Positions 35,314 through 44,805 of a stretch of DNA of 64,000 nt are shown piece by piece. Both the position numbers and the translations under genes were made by a program. The notes under the pieces were generated by a model, which worked only from the letters and a program-made list of their open reading frames with translations, was not told where the DNA came from and ran no database searches. This stretch comes from Chthoniobacterales bacterium (GTDB lineage: Bacteria > Verrucomicrobiota > Verrucomicrobiia > Chthoniobacterales > JAATET01), in NCBI GenBank assembly GCA_015655545.1, contig JAATET010000071.1, positions 85,390 to 149,389 of the forward strand, in the 5' to 3' direction. Position 1 is the stretch's first letter; each line of letters starts with the position of its first letter.

Positions 35314-35617
35314 GCGCGGCGAGGTCTGGCAGGTCGATCTCGGCATCGCCGGAAAGGTGCGCCCGGCCCTCGTGGTAAGCGCGCCGATCTCCGAGGCGGA
35401 CTACGCCTTGATCGCCGTGGTGCCGCACACCACGCAGCTCCATCGCACCCGCTACGAAGTCGTCCTCGCCGTGCCCGCGCTCAAGGAGGGCTGCTTCAAC
35501 CTCCAGGGTCTCGCCGCCCTCCCGCCCAGCCGTTTTCTGCGCCGCATCTGCACGCTCCCCGAGCCGCAGATGGCGGAGATCGCCGCCGGCCTGCGCCGCT
35601 GGTTGCCGGTGGAGTGA
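35297..35617 (+). CDS. MazF/PemK-type toxin (endoribonuclease)
   Basis: 106 residues. The family start 'RRGEVWQVDLGIAGKVRPAL' and 'VVSAPISEADYALIAVVPHT' followed by TQLHRTRYEVVL are typical of the MazF/PemK fold, ending 'PEPQMAEIAAGLRRWL'. MazF toxins cleave mRNA and are neutralised by the protein encoded just upstream. The pair is transcribed against the surrounding array. Confidence 0.88.
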   Translation: MGAEPRRGEVWQVDLGIAGKVRPALVVSAPISEADYALIAVVPHTTQLHRTRYEVVLAVPALKEGCFNLQGLAALPPSRFLRRICTLPEPQMAEIAAGLRRWLPVE

Positions 35618-35635
35618 GACAGGCATGTCGGATAG

Positions 35636-37018
35636 CTAGGGCTTCCTCGTGACGGTGAGCCGCGCGGGGGCGGAGTCGCCGCCGGGGCCGTGCGCGATCG
35701 CGGTGATTTTGTTTTTGCCGGGCTTGAGCGCGGCCTTGAGGCTCCACGAGGCGGTTCCCCTCGCCTTCACGGTTTTCCTGCCGATCTTGGCCGTCACGCT
35801 CGTCACCTGCCCCGTGGCCTTGCCCTTGATCGTCACCTTCGCCTTCGCCGTGGTGAGCTTCTTCGCGCCGGTGATCTTCACCGCCGGCCTGGCGGCGGGC
35901 GCGGGCGGCGGCACGACCGTCTTTACGGGGCGGAGCAGGAAGCCGAGCTGCGTGGTGCCGTCGGGCGCCGTGCCGTAGCCGCAGATCTCGCCGGCGGCGT
36001 TGATGCCGGTCGCCTCGGTATCCGTCCAGCCGGAGTTCGGCACGAGGTCGTCGAGGTCGTAGAGCGTGCCTCCCGTGTAGAGAAAGACACGCGACCCATT
36101 GTTGTCTGACACGGTTCCCACGACCTGCCCCGAGTCGTTGATGCCCGCCGCGTAGCTGTCGGTGCCGCTCGGGAGGTCGCCCAGCTCGCGCATCTTCGGC
36201 GTGGCTTTCTCGTCGTAGAGGAACGCGCGCTTGGTGGCATCGCCGGCCGGCCGGGAGACGCCGACGATTTGCCCGGAGCCGTTGATCGCCGTCGCCTCGC
36301 TGCCGCTGCCGCCGAGAGTGCCCAGCTCCGCCGGAGGGGGGCGCACGCCGTGCGAGCCGGGCAGCCAGCGCACGGCACGGCGAACGACGAAATTGCTCGA
36401 GGAAGATGTCGCGCCGACGACCACCCCCTGGTCGTTGATCGCGGCGGCGGCAGAATAGGGAACGCCCGCGACGGCGGGCAGCGCGACCATCCCCCCGGCG
36501 GCCGTCCAGATAAATGCGCGATTCTCGCTGCCGACGTAGGAATACCCGACGACGGCCCCGCTTTTGTTGATGCCGCGGGCCTCGCTCGCGAGGTAGCCCG
36601 CCAGGTAATCCCCTTGATTGGCGGCTGGCGCACTGGGGGCGGTAAGGCTGCCGAGCGTGGCCATCGCGCCGCCGGCGGGCACGAGAATGGCGCGCAGGTT
36701 GCCGCTGGCCGTGGCGTTCGACGAGCCGGCGAGCTGCCCGGCGGCGTCGATGGCAAACGCGAAGCACAGGTCGCCAGTGCCGGGCAGGCTGCCGTGGTAG
36801 GCGAGCTTGCCGTCGCGGCTCCAGAGGGCGCCTTGACCAAGATTCTCGGTATCGTAGGAGTTCCCCGCCATCTGCCCGGAGGCATTGATGGCATTTGCCT
36901 GGCTAAAGCCGCCGCCGAGATCCTCAAGCGGGATGAGCGTGTAACGCGGCGCGGCGGCTTGGGCGAGGCCGAGAGCGCCAAGAAATGCGAGGGCGTGGGC
37001 GAGGAATGGGGTCTTCAT
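35636..37018 (-). CDS. HAF-repeat secreted protein with array Ig-like C-terminal domain
   Basis: 460 residues from MKTPFLAHALAFLGALGLAQ (signal peptide); the ORF track adds 134 shadow codons. Repeats of the HAF family: 'YTLIPLEDLGGGFSQANAIN', 'LGTLGGSGSEATAINGSGQI', 'ATGINAAGEICGYGTAPDGT', about 7 units, predicted to form a beta-propeller. Residues about 380-460 are the array domain (VKITGAKKLTTAKAKVTIKG ... GPGGDSAPARLTVTRKP). 14 bp separate it from the preceding array gene. Extracellular; ligand unknown. Confidence 0.85.
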   Translation of the reverse strand: MKTPFLAHALAFLGALGLAQAAAPRYTLIPLEDLGGGFSQANAINASGQMAGNSYDTENLGQGALWSRDGKLAYHGSLPGTGDLCFAFAIDAAGQLAGSSNATASGNLRAILVPAGGAMATLGSLTAPSAPAANQGDYLAGYLASEARGINKSGAVVGYSYVGSENRAFIWTAAGGMVALPAVAGVPYSAAAAINDQGVVVGATSSSSNFVVRRAVRWLPGSHGVRPPPAELGTLGGSGSEATAINGSGQIVGVSRPAGDATKRAFLYDEKATPKMRELGDLPSGTDSYAAGINDSGQVVGTVSDNNGSRVFLYTGGTLYDLDDLVPNSGWTDTEATGINAAGEICGYGTAPDGTTQLGFLLRPVKTVVPPPAPAARPAVKITGAKKLTTAKAKVTIKGKATGQVTSVTAKIGRKTVKARGTASWSLKAALKPGKNKITAIAHGPGGDSAPARLTVTRKP

Positions 37019-37032
37019 GGGCGTGGGTTTTT

Positions 37033-38475
37033 CTATTTGCGGATGACGGTGAGGCGCGCGGGGGCGGAGTCGCCGCCGGGGCCGTGGGCGATCACGGTGA
37101 TTTTGTTTTTGCCGGGCTTGAGTGCGGCCTTGAGGCTCCAGCTCTCGGTGCCTTTCGCTCTCACAGTTTTCTTCCCGACTTTGGCGGTGACGCTCGTTAC
37201 CTGCCCCGTGGCCTTGCCTTTGATCGTGAGCTTGGCCTTCGTCGTGGTGAGCGCTTTCTTGCCGGTGATCTTCACTGCCGGCCTGGCAGCGGGCACGGGC
37301 TTCGGCGGCGCGGCTGGCTCCAGGGTGGCGCGCCAGGCTTCGTCGTATCCGTTGTGGCGGCCGACGCCGACGATGACCTTGCCGTCGGCGCTGATGGCGG
37401 TGGCGGAGGTGAGCGTCCACCCGGCGAGGTCGATGCCGGCGGCGGCCAGCACCTCGGGGATGGAGCGCATGCCGTGCTCCGCGTCCCAGACGAAGGCCTC
37501 GTAGCCGCTTTCAACCGCGCCCTGGCCCACGACGATCGCGCCGTCGGCCGAGACGCCGTCGGCCGAGCTGTTGAAATCCCCGCCGGGCAGGTCACCGAAA
37601 CCCACCATGCCGTCCCCCTGCGTCCAGCGGAAGGCCTCGTAGCCATCGGCGCCAAGGCCGCCGTAGCCGACCACGACATTGCCATCGGCCGAGACCGCGA
37701 AGGCGGAGCTGTCGGAGATGCCGACGGCGAGATTGCCGAGGCCCACCATGCCGCCGGCGGCCGTCCAGCGGAAGGCCTCGGTGCCATTCACGACGTGGCT
37801 CTGGCCGACGACCACGCTGCCATCGGCCGAGACGGCATAGGCGTAGCTCTCGGGCGTGGCGCTGGGCGCGATCTCGCCCAGCCCCGTGAGGCCCACGAGT
37901 GCATTCACCCACCGGAAGGCCTCGATTTTGCCGCTGGCGCTGTAGCCGACGACGACCTTCCCATCGGCGGAGACGTCGGTGGCGGAGCTGTAAAACGTGC
38001 CGCCGGGGAGATCGCCCAGCCCCACCATCGGCCCGCCCACGACGAGGCGGAAGGCAACGGTGCCACTCGCGCTCGTGCCATAGCCGACGATCACGCTGCC
38101 GTCGGCCGAGACCCCGGAGGCGGAGCTCTCGAAGCCGCCGTTATCGAGGTCGCCAAGGCCCGCCATGCCTCCGGCGGCCGTCCAGCGGAAGGCCTCGATG
38201 CCGTTCCCGCTGTAGCTATCGCCGACGATCACGCCGCCATCGGCCGAGACGGCGGAGGCGTAGCTCCCGACGGGGCCGTCGTCGAGGTCGCCCAGCCCCG
38301 TGAAGGTGGCGGCGCGGCCGAGGGTGAGCGTGGCCGCCGCGAGGGCGGCGAGGAGGAATGGGGTGAGTGAGGTCTTGCCTCCCGGCCACGCGGAAGTCTT
38401 GCCCTGTGGTTTGGAATGCGCTGTGGGGGAGAAGGGGCCCCCTCCCCTTCTGGCGCTGGCGTTCATGGTTTTCAT
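37033..38475 (-). CDS. HAF-repeat secreted protein with array Ig-like C-terminal domain
   Basis: 480 residues from MKTMNASARRGGGPFSPTAH; the hydrophobic signal (LTPFLLAALAAATLTLGRAA) is preceded by an unusually long 35-residue polar stretch. Seven very regular ~47-residue HAF units: 'FTGLGDLDDGPVGSYASAVS', 'ADGSVIVGYGTSASGTVAFR', 'LVVGGPMVGLGDLPGGTFYS'. The array domain occupies about 395-480 (VKITGKKALTTTKAKLTIKG). The near-identical units suggest recent internal duplication. Confidence 0.85.
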   Translation of the reverse strand: MKTMNASARRGGGPFSPTAHSKPQGKTSAWPGGKTSLTPFLLAALAAATLTLGRAATFTGLGDLDDGPVGSYASAVSADGGVIVGDSYSGNGIEAFRWTAAGGMAGLGDLDNGGFESSASGVSADGSVIVGYGTSASGTVAFRLVVGGPMVGLGDLPGGTFYSSATDVSADGKVVVGYSASGKIEAFRWVNALVGLTGLGEIAPSATPESYAYAVSADGSVVVGQSHVVNGTEAFRWTAAGGMVGLGNLAVGISDSSAFAVSADGNVVVGYGGLGADGYEAFRWTQGDGMVGFGDLPGGDFNSSADGVSADGAIVVGQGAVESGYEAFVWDAEHGMRSIPEVLAAAGIDLAGWTLTSATAISADGKVIVGVGRHNGYDEAWRATLEPAAPPKPVPAARPAVKITGKKALTTTKAKLTIKGKATGQVTSVTAKVGKKTVRAKGTESWSLKAALKPGKNKITVIAHGPGGDSAPARLTVIRK

Positions 38476-38501
38476 AAGGTGAGTGGATTTGTTGTGCTGC
38501 C

Positions 38502-40067
38502 CTATTTGCGGATGATGGTGAGGCGCACGGGCGCGCTGTCCCCGCCGGGGCCGTGGGCGGTGACGGTGAGCACGTTCCTGCCGTGCTTCAGCGCGGCCTT
38601 GAGGCTCCACGAGGCCGTGCCTTTGGCCTTCACGGTTTTCCTGCCGAGCTTCGCGGTGACGCTCGTCACCTGCCCCGTGGCCTTGCCCCGGATCGTGAGC
38701 TTCGCCTTCGCCGTGGTGAGCTTCTTCGCGCCGGTGATTTTCACCACGGGCGCGGGGATTACGGGGTCGGGCACGGCGGTGGCGAGGTAGCGGGCGACGG
38801 TAAGGGTGGCGCCGCCGCTCTCGCCGGCGGCGAGGATGTCGCCATTGGGCTGCAGGGCGAGGCTGGTGATGCCGCCGCCGGTGCCGACGGGGGTCTCGAC
38901 CTTGCCGCCCGCGCCGAAGCTGGCGTCCAGCGCGCCATCGGCGGTGTAGCGCGCAAGCGCGAAGCCGCTATTCCCGGACTGGGTGTGCCGGGCATAGCCG
39001 CCGGCGAGGATCCTGCCATCGGGCTGGATGGCGAGACATGCAACGCCGTCGTCGAACCCGGCGAAGTCGGTGGTGACGCGCCCGCCGTCGCCGAAGGTGG
39101 TGTCGAGCACGCCGGCGGCGGTGTAGCGCGCGAGCGCGAAGTCGGTCACGCTGTCGCCCGCCAGGCCCGCGACGAGGATCTTCCCTCCCGGCAGCACAGC
39201 GATGGCGGCGGCGTAGGCCTCGCCGGTGAAGAAGGGCGTGGTGACGATGCCGTTCGTGCCGAAGCTGGCATCGAGCGTGCCCGAGGGCAGGTAGCGCGCG
39301 AGGGCAAACCGGTTGGCGGAGGAGATGTTCGCGTGGCCGGCGGCCACGATCTTCCCATCGGGCTGGATGGCCACGGCGAAGGCGGCGGCACTGTTGCCGC
39401 CGCCGGGGGCGGTGGTGAGCTTGCCCCCGGTGCCGAAGGCGGCGTCGAGCGCGCCTTTGTCGGTATAGCGGGCGAGGGCGAAGAAGCTGCTATTCGCCTC
39501 CCCTGCCCTGCCGGCGGCCACGACCTTCCCATCGGCCTGCACGGCGGCGGCGTAAAAATCCTCGAAGGTCTGGCCGAAGCTGGTCGCGACACCGCCGGTG
39601 CCGCCGAAGGCGGTATCCGCCGAGCCGTCGATCTCGCAGCGGGCGAGCGCGGCGTCGAAGTTCTGGACGGTGCTTTGATGGATGCTGCCGAGCAGCAGCA
39701 GCTTGCCATCGGCGGGGAAGGCCAGGTGGTTCGAAACGATCGGCAAGTCATACCCCGCGACCTTGAAAGAGCCGCTGCCCTTCTGGCCGCCGGTGCCGAA
39801 GGCGCCGTCGAGCGCCCCGCCGGGCGTGAGCCGCACCATGCCGCAACCGTTGCTGGCGGTGGCAGCGACGAGGAGCCTGCCATCGGGCAGGAGCCGGAGC
39901 TGCGGGGAACTCGCGCTGGTGACGCCGGCGAGGGTGACGACGGTCTTGCCGCCGCTGCCGAAGGTGGGGTCGAGCCCGCCGACGCCGATGGCGAAGGCGG
40001 GGCCCGCGGCGGCGGCGAACAGGCCTGCGAAGCAGGCATTCCTAAGGGCGATGGTGGCGGTGTGCAT
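38502..40067 (-). CDS. Delta-60-repeat secreted protein with array Ig-like C-terminal domain
   Basis: 521 residues. Signal peptide MHTATIALRNACFAGLFAAA ending near AFA. Eight or so ~52-residue units of the delta-60 type: 'GGLDPTFGSGGKTVVTLAGV', 'ALARYTDKGALDAAFGTGGK', 'AFAVAIQPDGKIVAAGHANI', making a beta-propeller. The array domain starts at about residue 435 (VVKITGAKKLTTAKAKLTIR). The only member with this repeat type in the window. Confidence 0.87.
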   Translation of the reverse strand: MHTATIALRNACFAGLFAAAAGPAFAIGVGGLDPTFGSGGKTVVTLAGVTSASSPQLRLLPDGRLLVAATASNGCGMVRLTPGGALDGAFGTGGQKGSGSFKVAGYDLPIVSNHLAFPADGKLLLLGSIHQSTVQNFDAALARCEIDGSADTAFGGTGGVATSFGQTFEDFYAAAVQADGKVVAAGRAGEANSSFFALARYTDKGALDAAFGTGGKLTTAPGGGNSAAAFAVAIQPDGKIVAAGHANISSANRFALARYLPSGTLDASFGTNGIVTTPFFTGEAYAAAIAVLPGGKILVAGLAGDSVTDFALARYTAAGVLDTTFGDGGRVTTDFAGFDDGVACLAIQPDGRILAGGYARHTQSGNSGFALARYTADGALDASFGAGGKVETPVGTGGGITSLALQPNGDILAAGESGGATLTVARYLATAVPDPVIPAPVVKITGAKKLTTAKAKLTIRGKATGQVTSVTAKLGRKTVKAKGTASWSLKAALKHGRNVLTVTAHGPGGDSAPVRLTIIRK

Positions 40068-40097
40068 AAATCGGTAGAGGCGAGGCGCGTGGTGGTG

Positions 40098-41462
40098 CTA
40101 GGGCTTGCGGATGATGGTGAGCCGCGCGGGCGCGGAGTCCCCGCCGGGGCCGTGGGCGGTGACGGTGAGCGTGTTTTTGCCGGGCTTGAGCTCGGCTTGG
40201 AATTTCCACGCTGCCGTGCCGTGCGCCCGCTTCGCCGGCCGGCTGCCGAGGCGGTAGGTCACGCTCGTCACCTGCCCGGTCGCCTTGCCCTTGATCGTGA
40301 GCTTCGGCTTCGTCGTGGTGAGCTTCTTCGCCCCGGTGATCTTCATCACGGGTGCGGCGGCAGTGAGTGTGGGCGTGGGGGGCGGTGGCGTGTAGGGCGT
40401 GAGGAGGAAGCCGTGGGCCTTGTCCTGCGGGTTCGTTCCCCGACCGACGATTTGTCCGGCGTTGTTGATGCTCGTCGCGCTGTGGAGCGTCCAGCCGCTG
40501 CCGGCGGGCAGGAGCTCGTCGAGATAGGTGACCTGCCCGTCGGTGATGAGGAACAGTCGAGGTTCGGTTTCGTCGCCGGCCGAAGTGTAGCCGATGATCT
40601 GGCCGGCGTCGTTGATGCCGGTGGCATGGCTGTCGATGCCGGCTGGGAAAGTGGCCACGGGCCGCATGCCCGCGCCGTCGTTCTGCCAGAGGAAGGCGAC
40701 GAAGTGTTCCGTGGATGAGGTGACGAAGGAGCAATAGCCGACGACCTGCCCGGGGTTATTGATCGCCGTGGACTCGCTATAGGCGGCGAGCGTGGGGAGC
40801 GCGCCGAGGTCGGCGGGCTCCTTGGTCTTATCCGCGCCCCAGAGCACGGCGTGGCTGTTGCCGTCGGGGAGGGCCGTGCCTTTGGAGACGCCGACGGCGA
40901 GGCCCGAGTCGTTGATGGCGGCGACCTTCGGCCGATGGCCGCCCGCAAGCGGCTTCAGAGCCGCCATGCCGGCTGCTTTCGTCCAGTAGAAGGCTTGCTC
41001 GGTGTTGCCCATCTCGTTGGAGACTCCGACGACCTGCCCGAGATTATTGATGTCGAGCGCCTTGGCCTGGTTATCGCCGGGGAGGAACTCGATCTTGTTC
41101 GTATCGGCCAAGGTGCCGAGGGAGGCCATCGCGCCGCCTACCGGAGCAAGGACCGGCAAGGGGCCCGAGGAGCCGGCGACGGTGCCGGCGTCGTTGATGC
41201 CGTAGCCTTGGCTGTTGGTATCCGTGCCGAGCACGCCGAGGTCGGCGGGCGAGCCGCCCTCCGGGCTCCAGCGCGCGGCGTGCTTGGATGCGGAGCCTTG
41301 GTAATCGGTGGAGCCGGCCACCTGCCCGGAGGCGTTGATGGCCGAGGGGAAGACATCTCCTGCCGCATCGCCGATGGCACCGAGATCGGTGATGGTGTAT
41401 TGCGGCGTGGCGCCGTGGGCGAGGCCTGCGGCGGCGAGAAGGGCAAGGAGTGCGGGCTTCAT
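40098..41462 (-). CDS. HAF-repeat secreted protein with array Ig-like C-terminal domain
   Basis: 454 residues. Signal peptide MKPALLALLAAAGLAHGATP. HAF units include 'YTITDLGAIGDAAGDVFPSA', 'INASGQVAGSTDYQGSASKH', 'SATSINNAGQIVGRGTNPQD'. The array domain is at about 370-454 (VMKITGAKKLTTTKPKLTIK, with the 'TYRLGSRPAKRAHGTAAWKF' sub-type of middle strand). It begins 7 nt after the stop of the upstream array gene. Confidence 0.87.
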   Translation of the reverse strand: MKPALLALLAAAGLAHGATPQYTITDLGAIGDAAGDVFPSAINASGQVAGSTDYQGSASKHAARWSPEGGSPADLGVLGTDTNSQGYGINDAGTVAGSSGPLPVLAPVGGAMASLGTLADTNKIEFLPGDNQAKALDINNLGQVVGVSNEMGNTEQAFYWTKAAGMAALKPLAGGHRPKVAAINDSGLAVGVSKGTALPDGNSHAVLWGADKTKEPADLGALPTLAAYSESTAINNPGQVVGYCSFVTSSTEHFVAFLWQNDGAGMRPVATFPAGIDSHATGINDAGQIIGYTSAGDETEPRLFLITDGQVTYLDELLPAGSGWTLHSATSINNAGQIVGRGTNPQDKAHGFLLTPYTPPPPTPTLTAAAPVMKITGAKKLTTTKPKLTIKGKATGQVTSVTYRLGSRPAKRAHGTAAWKFQAELKPGKNTLTVTAHGPGGDSAPARLTIIRKP

Positions 41463-41469
41463 AAAAATG

Positions 41470-42744
41470 CTAGGGCTTGCGGGTGACGGTGAGTTTCGCG
41501 GGCGCGGAATCGCCGCCCGGGCCGTGGGCGATCACGGCGATCTGGTTTTTCCCGGGCTTGAGCGCGGCTTTGAGGCTCCAGCTCGCGGTTCCCCTCGCCT
41601 TCACGGTTTTCTTCCCGACTTTGGCGGTGACGCTCGTCACCTCGCCGGTCGCGCGGCCTTTGATCGTGAGCTTCGCCTTGTGCGTGGTGATCTTCTTCGG
41701 CCCGGTGATCTTCACCGTGGGCGCGGTGGATGGGATGGGCGTGAGGACGAAGCCGAGGTATTTGCTGCCATCGGTGGTGTAGTAGCCGGCGATCTGGCCG
41801 CTGGCGTTGATCGCGGCGGCGATGCTCTGAACTGTGCCGGGGGGCTCGGGCAGCCGCGCGGCAACGCCGCCCTGCCAGATGGTGGCGCGACTGACATGGA
41901 AGCCGGCGTCCGAGGAAGTGCCGACGATGAGGCCGGCGTCGTTCACATCGAATGCTGCGCTATTGGCGAAGCCGGCGACGGGGGGCAGCTTCGAGGGCTG
42001 GCCGGCGGCCCAGGTGCAACCGTAGGAGGTGTTATTCGGCAGGCTGTAGCCGCCGACGATGAGGCCGGATGCGTTGACCTTGCGTGGGGAGGCGGTCGTG
42101 GCGTTCGCTTCGGGAAGGGGTAGCGGGGCGAATACGCCGTTCAGCCAAGTGCAGGGGCGGGTCGGGGAGCCGTAGATGCCAATGACGAGGCCGGAGCCGT
42201 TGCCGCAGTAGGCGCCGGAGTCGGTGATGCCGGCCGGCACGGCGAGCGGAAAGGGTGTGCCGAGATACCACTGGACGGCGTGGATGCCAGTGGAGTCGTA
42301 GTAACTGCCGACCACGCGCCCGGCGCGACCGTATCCGTAGGCTTCGTTGCTGGTGACGCCGGCGGGCTTTGCGAAGGTCGATATCTCGCCGTCGAGCCAT
42401 AGGCACGCCGTTGAGATGATTTTATCGTCGTCGGTGGCGTAGCCCACGATGGCTCCGGCGGAGTCGATGGCAAGGGCGGCGTAGCTCTGGGTGGTGCCGG
42501 GGGGCAGCGGGAGCTTGGCGGGGATGCCATTCCTCCATACGCAGGGGCGCGAGGAGGTGAATACGCTGGCCTGCGAATAGTAGCCGGCGACGATGCCGGA
42601 GTCGTTGATGGCCTGCGGCACGACCGATGTGGCGGCGGGGTCGGGCGCGGGGAGGACGGTGATGGTGTATCGGGTGGCGGCGGGCGCGGGCTGGATCGCC
42701 GCGGCAAGGGTGGTAGCGAGGGCCATGATGTGGAGATGTTTCAT
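41470..42744 (-). CDS. HAF-like (CxW-type) secreted protein with array Ig-like C-terminal domain
   Basis: 424 residues. Signal peptide MKHLHIMALATTLAAAIQPA. Repeats alternate 'AINDSGIVAGYYSQ' and 'RPCVWRNGIPAKLPLPPGTT' type segments, i.e. HAF-like units with a (C/A)xW-x-(N/D/A)G core ('GCTWAAGQPSKLPPVAGFAN'). The array domain is at about 342-424 (VKITGPKKITTHKAKLTIKG). Stop and start junctions on both sides are 6-7 nt. Confidence 0.85.
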   Translation of the reverse strand: MKHLHIMALATTLAAAIQPAPAATRYTITVLPAPDPAATSVVPQAINDSGIVAGYYSQASVFTSSRPCVWRNGIPAKLPLPPGTTQSYAALAIDSAGAIVGYATDDDKIISTACLWLDGEISTFAKPAGVTSNEAYGYGRAGRVVGSYYDSTGIHAVQWYLGTPFPLAVPAGITDSGAYCGNGSGLVIGIYGSPTRPCTWLNGVFAPLPLPEANATTASPRKVNASGLIVGGYSLPNNTSYGCTWAAGQPSKLPPVAGFANSAAFDVNDAGLIVGTSSDAGFHVSRATIWQGGVAARLPEPPGTVQSIAAAINASGQIAGYYTTDGSKYLGFVLTPIPSTAPTVKITGPKKITTHKAKLTIKGRATGEVTSVTAKVGKKTVKARGTASWSLKAALKPGKNQIAVIAHGPGGDSAPAKLTVTRKP

Positions 42745-42750
42745 GGCGGG

Positions 42751-44091
42751 CTATTTCTTGCGGGTGACGGTGAGGCGCGCGGGCGCGGAGTCGCCGCCGG
42801 GGCCGTGCGCGGTGACGGTGATTTTGTTTTTGCCGGGCTTGAGCGCGGCCTTGAGGCTCCAGCTCGCGGTTCCCCTCGCTTTCACGGTTTTCTTGCCGAC
42901 CTTGGCGGTGACGCTCGTCACCGCGCCCGTGGCCTTGCCCTTGATCGTGAGCTTGGCCTTCGCCGTGGTGAGCTTCTTCGCTCCGCTCACCTTCACCACC
43001 GGCGCGGCGGGCTTCGGCACGGGCGGGGGCGTGACCTCGGGGATGGGCGTGAGCAGGTATGCGTGGTCCGAGGGGGCGCCGGCGGGACGGTAAACGCCGG
43101 CGATCTGCCCGGCGTCGTTGATCGCGGTTACGGTGCTCTTCGTCCCATCCCCGCCTGGCTCGGGGAGCGGGGAGAATTCCCCGGCGAACCATGTGCAGGC
43201 ATGGCCGATCGCGCCGCCGGGAGCGACGCCGGAGGCGCCGACGACGCGGGTGCCGGCGGCATTGATCTTGTAGGTGTAGGTATTCCCCGCCCCGTCGGGG
43301 ACCGGCAGCAAGGTCGGCGGGGTGGTGGGCGTCGAGTTCGCGGGCCACACGCAGGGGCGCACCTCCCCGGCATCGGCGTAACGCCCCGAGACCTGCCCGG
43401 AAGCGTCGATCGCGGTGGCCGCCACCCCGGTGATCTGCCCCCCGGTGGGGCTCACCGGGTCGGCGAGCGGGGTGACCGTGGCGGTGGCGGTGGCGTCGGA
43501 CCAGATGCAGCCGTGGCTGCCGGTCGCATCCGAAAAATTCCCGAGTATCCTGCCGTCGGCGTTTACCCCGGAAGCGGTCGCAGAAGTGGCGCCCGCGGGG
43601 AGCGGGAGCGGGACAAAGGCGCCGCCTGTCCAGGCACAGGGGTGGAAAGGGCTGCCGTAGAAGCCGACGACCACGCCGGAGGCGTTGATCCCCCGGGCGA
43701 AGGAACTCATCCCGGCCGGGAGCTCGAGCACGGGTTCGGAGGCGCCGCCCCAGGCGTAGGCGTGGGAGCCGTTCGCATCCTGGACATACCCGACGACGAT
43801 GCCGGAGGCATTGACGCCGAAGGCGAAACTGTTGGTCACGTCCGCCGCCACGGGCAGCGGTGCGAAGGTCCCGCCCTGCCACTGGCAGGCGTAGGTAATG
43901 TTGCCCGAGGCTCTGTAATGCCCGACCACGACGCCCGAGTCATTCATGTCCCCGATGGTGATGATGGCATCCACCGGCGGGTCCTGGAACTCGGTGATGA
44001 GGTAGTTTTGCGCCGCGTGGGCGGCGGCGGTGAGGCCGAGCAGGCCTGCGAGACTGGCGATTCCAAGGGTGGTGCGGAGGGTGGTGTGCAT
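42751..44091 (-). CDS. HAF-like (CxW-type) secreted protein with array Ig-like C-terminal domain
   Basis: 446 residues from MHTTLRTTLGIASLAGLLGL (signal peptide); the ORF track adds 70 shadow codons from the upstream gene. About eight units such as 'SGVVVGHYRASGNITYACQW', 'VVGFYGSPFHPCAWTGGAFV' and 'AGQIAGVYRPAGAPSDHAYL'. The array domain covers about 362-446 (VVKVSGAKKLTTAKAKLTIK). It lies 44 bp downstream of the unrelated 204-residue gene. Confidence 0.85.
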   Translation of the reverse strand: MHTTLRTTLGIASLAGLLGLTAAAHAAQNYLITEFQDPPVDAIITIGDMNDSGVVVGHYRASGNITYACQWQGGTFAPLPVAADVTNSFAFGVNASGIVVGYVQDANGSHAYAWGGASEPVLELPAGMSSFARGINASGVVVGFYGSPFHPCAWTGGAFVPLPLPAGATSATASGVNADGRILGNFSDATGSHGCIWSDATATATVTPLADPVSPTGGQITGVAATAIDASGQVSGRYADAGEVRPCVWPANSTPTTPPTLLPVPDGAGNTYTYKINAAGTRVVGASGVAPGGAIGHACTWFAGEFSPLPEPGGDGTKSTVTAINDAGQIAGVYRPAGAPSDHAYLLTPIPEVTPPPVPKPAAPVVKVSGAKKLTTAKAKLTIKGKATGAVTSVTAKVGKKTVKARGTASWSLKAALKPGKNKITVTAHGPGGDSAPARLTVTRKK

Positions 44092-44135
44092 CGGGATTTT
44101 TTGGGCTTTTTTTGAGTGTGGAGACGCAGGCGCTC

Positions 44136-44750
44136 TCAGCCGCCGTAGAGGACGCTCACGATGTCGCTGGGCTGGCCGATCTCCTCGTCGGCCACCACGC
44201 CCACGGCGCGGTATTCGCGCGTCTCGGGCGCGCCGGCGACGGCGAGCGGGCTGTCGTCGTCGAAGGGGAATTTCGTGCGGCGGGCGATGAGGAGCCGCCA
44301 CTCGGCCTGGCCCTTCAATCTTGTGTAGAGGTTCATGGCGCTGGCGCCGGCTTTGCGGGCCTTCAGCCGCACGTGGCCGAGGTGCGCCTCGGCGCCGAGC
44401 GCGGGCTTGTAGTGCTCGGCGTCGAACTCCCCCGCCCCGCCGATCACCTGCAAGTCCTCGCCGATGCCGATGGTGTAGGCGGGCACGGCCTTGAGGTGGC
44501 GGATGGCGGCGCGCAGCTTCGGCAACTGGTCGGCCTCGCTCTGGCGGAAGGCGCCGAGGGCGGCGTCGAGCTCGATCTCCTGGGCCATGAGGACGTCGAG
44601 CGGGGCTTGCAGGGCGGCGATCTCGGCAAGCAGCGCGGTGACTTGCGCGGGGGGCAGCCCGAGGGCCGGGCCGATGGTGGGGAGCTTCGCGGCGAGGTTC
44701 GCGAGCCAGTCGGAGAGGGCGGCGTGGGATTGCGGGATGTAGTCTGTCAT
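44136..44750 (-). CDS. Conserved-looking protein with C-terminal fibronectin-III-like segment
   Basis: 204 residues from MTDYIPQSHAALSDWLANLA; the ORF track adds 163 Arg/Pro-rich shadow codons. Residues 1-115 are helical (LPPAQVTALLAEIAALQAPL, LPKLRAAIRHLKAVPAYTIG) ending 'GIGEDLQVIGGAGEFD'. Residues 120-204 look like a beta-sandwich: 'GHVRLKARKAGASAMNLYTR', 'EYRAVGVVADEEIGQPSDIV', 'SVLYGG'. I have seen this two-part layout in hypothetical proteins of Verrucomicrobia but know no function. No signal peptide. Its 3' end is duplicated as a remnant at 51785. Confidence 0.75.
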   Translation of the reverse strand: MTDYIPQSHAALSDWLANLAAKLPTIGPALGLPPAQVTALLAEIAALQAPLDVLMAQEIELDAALGAFRQSEADQLPKLRAAIRHLKAVPAYTIGIGEDLQVIGGAGEFDAEHYKPALGAEAHLGHVRLKARKAGASAMNLYTRLKGQAEWRLLIARRTKFPFDDDSPLAVAGAPETREYRAVGVVADEEIGQPSDIVSVLYGG

Positions 44751-44805
44751 GGCGAGTTTGGGTGTTTGGGTTTTGGTGCTTGGTTTTGGTCTTCCTGGTG
44801 TCGGT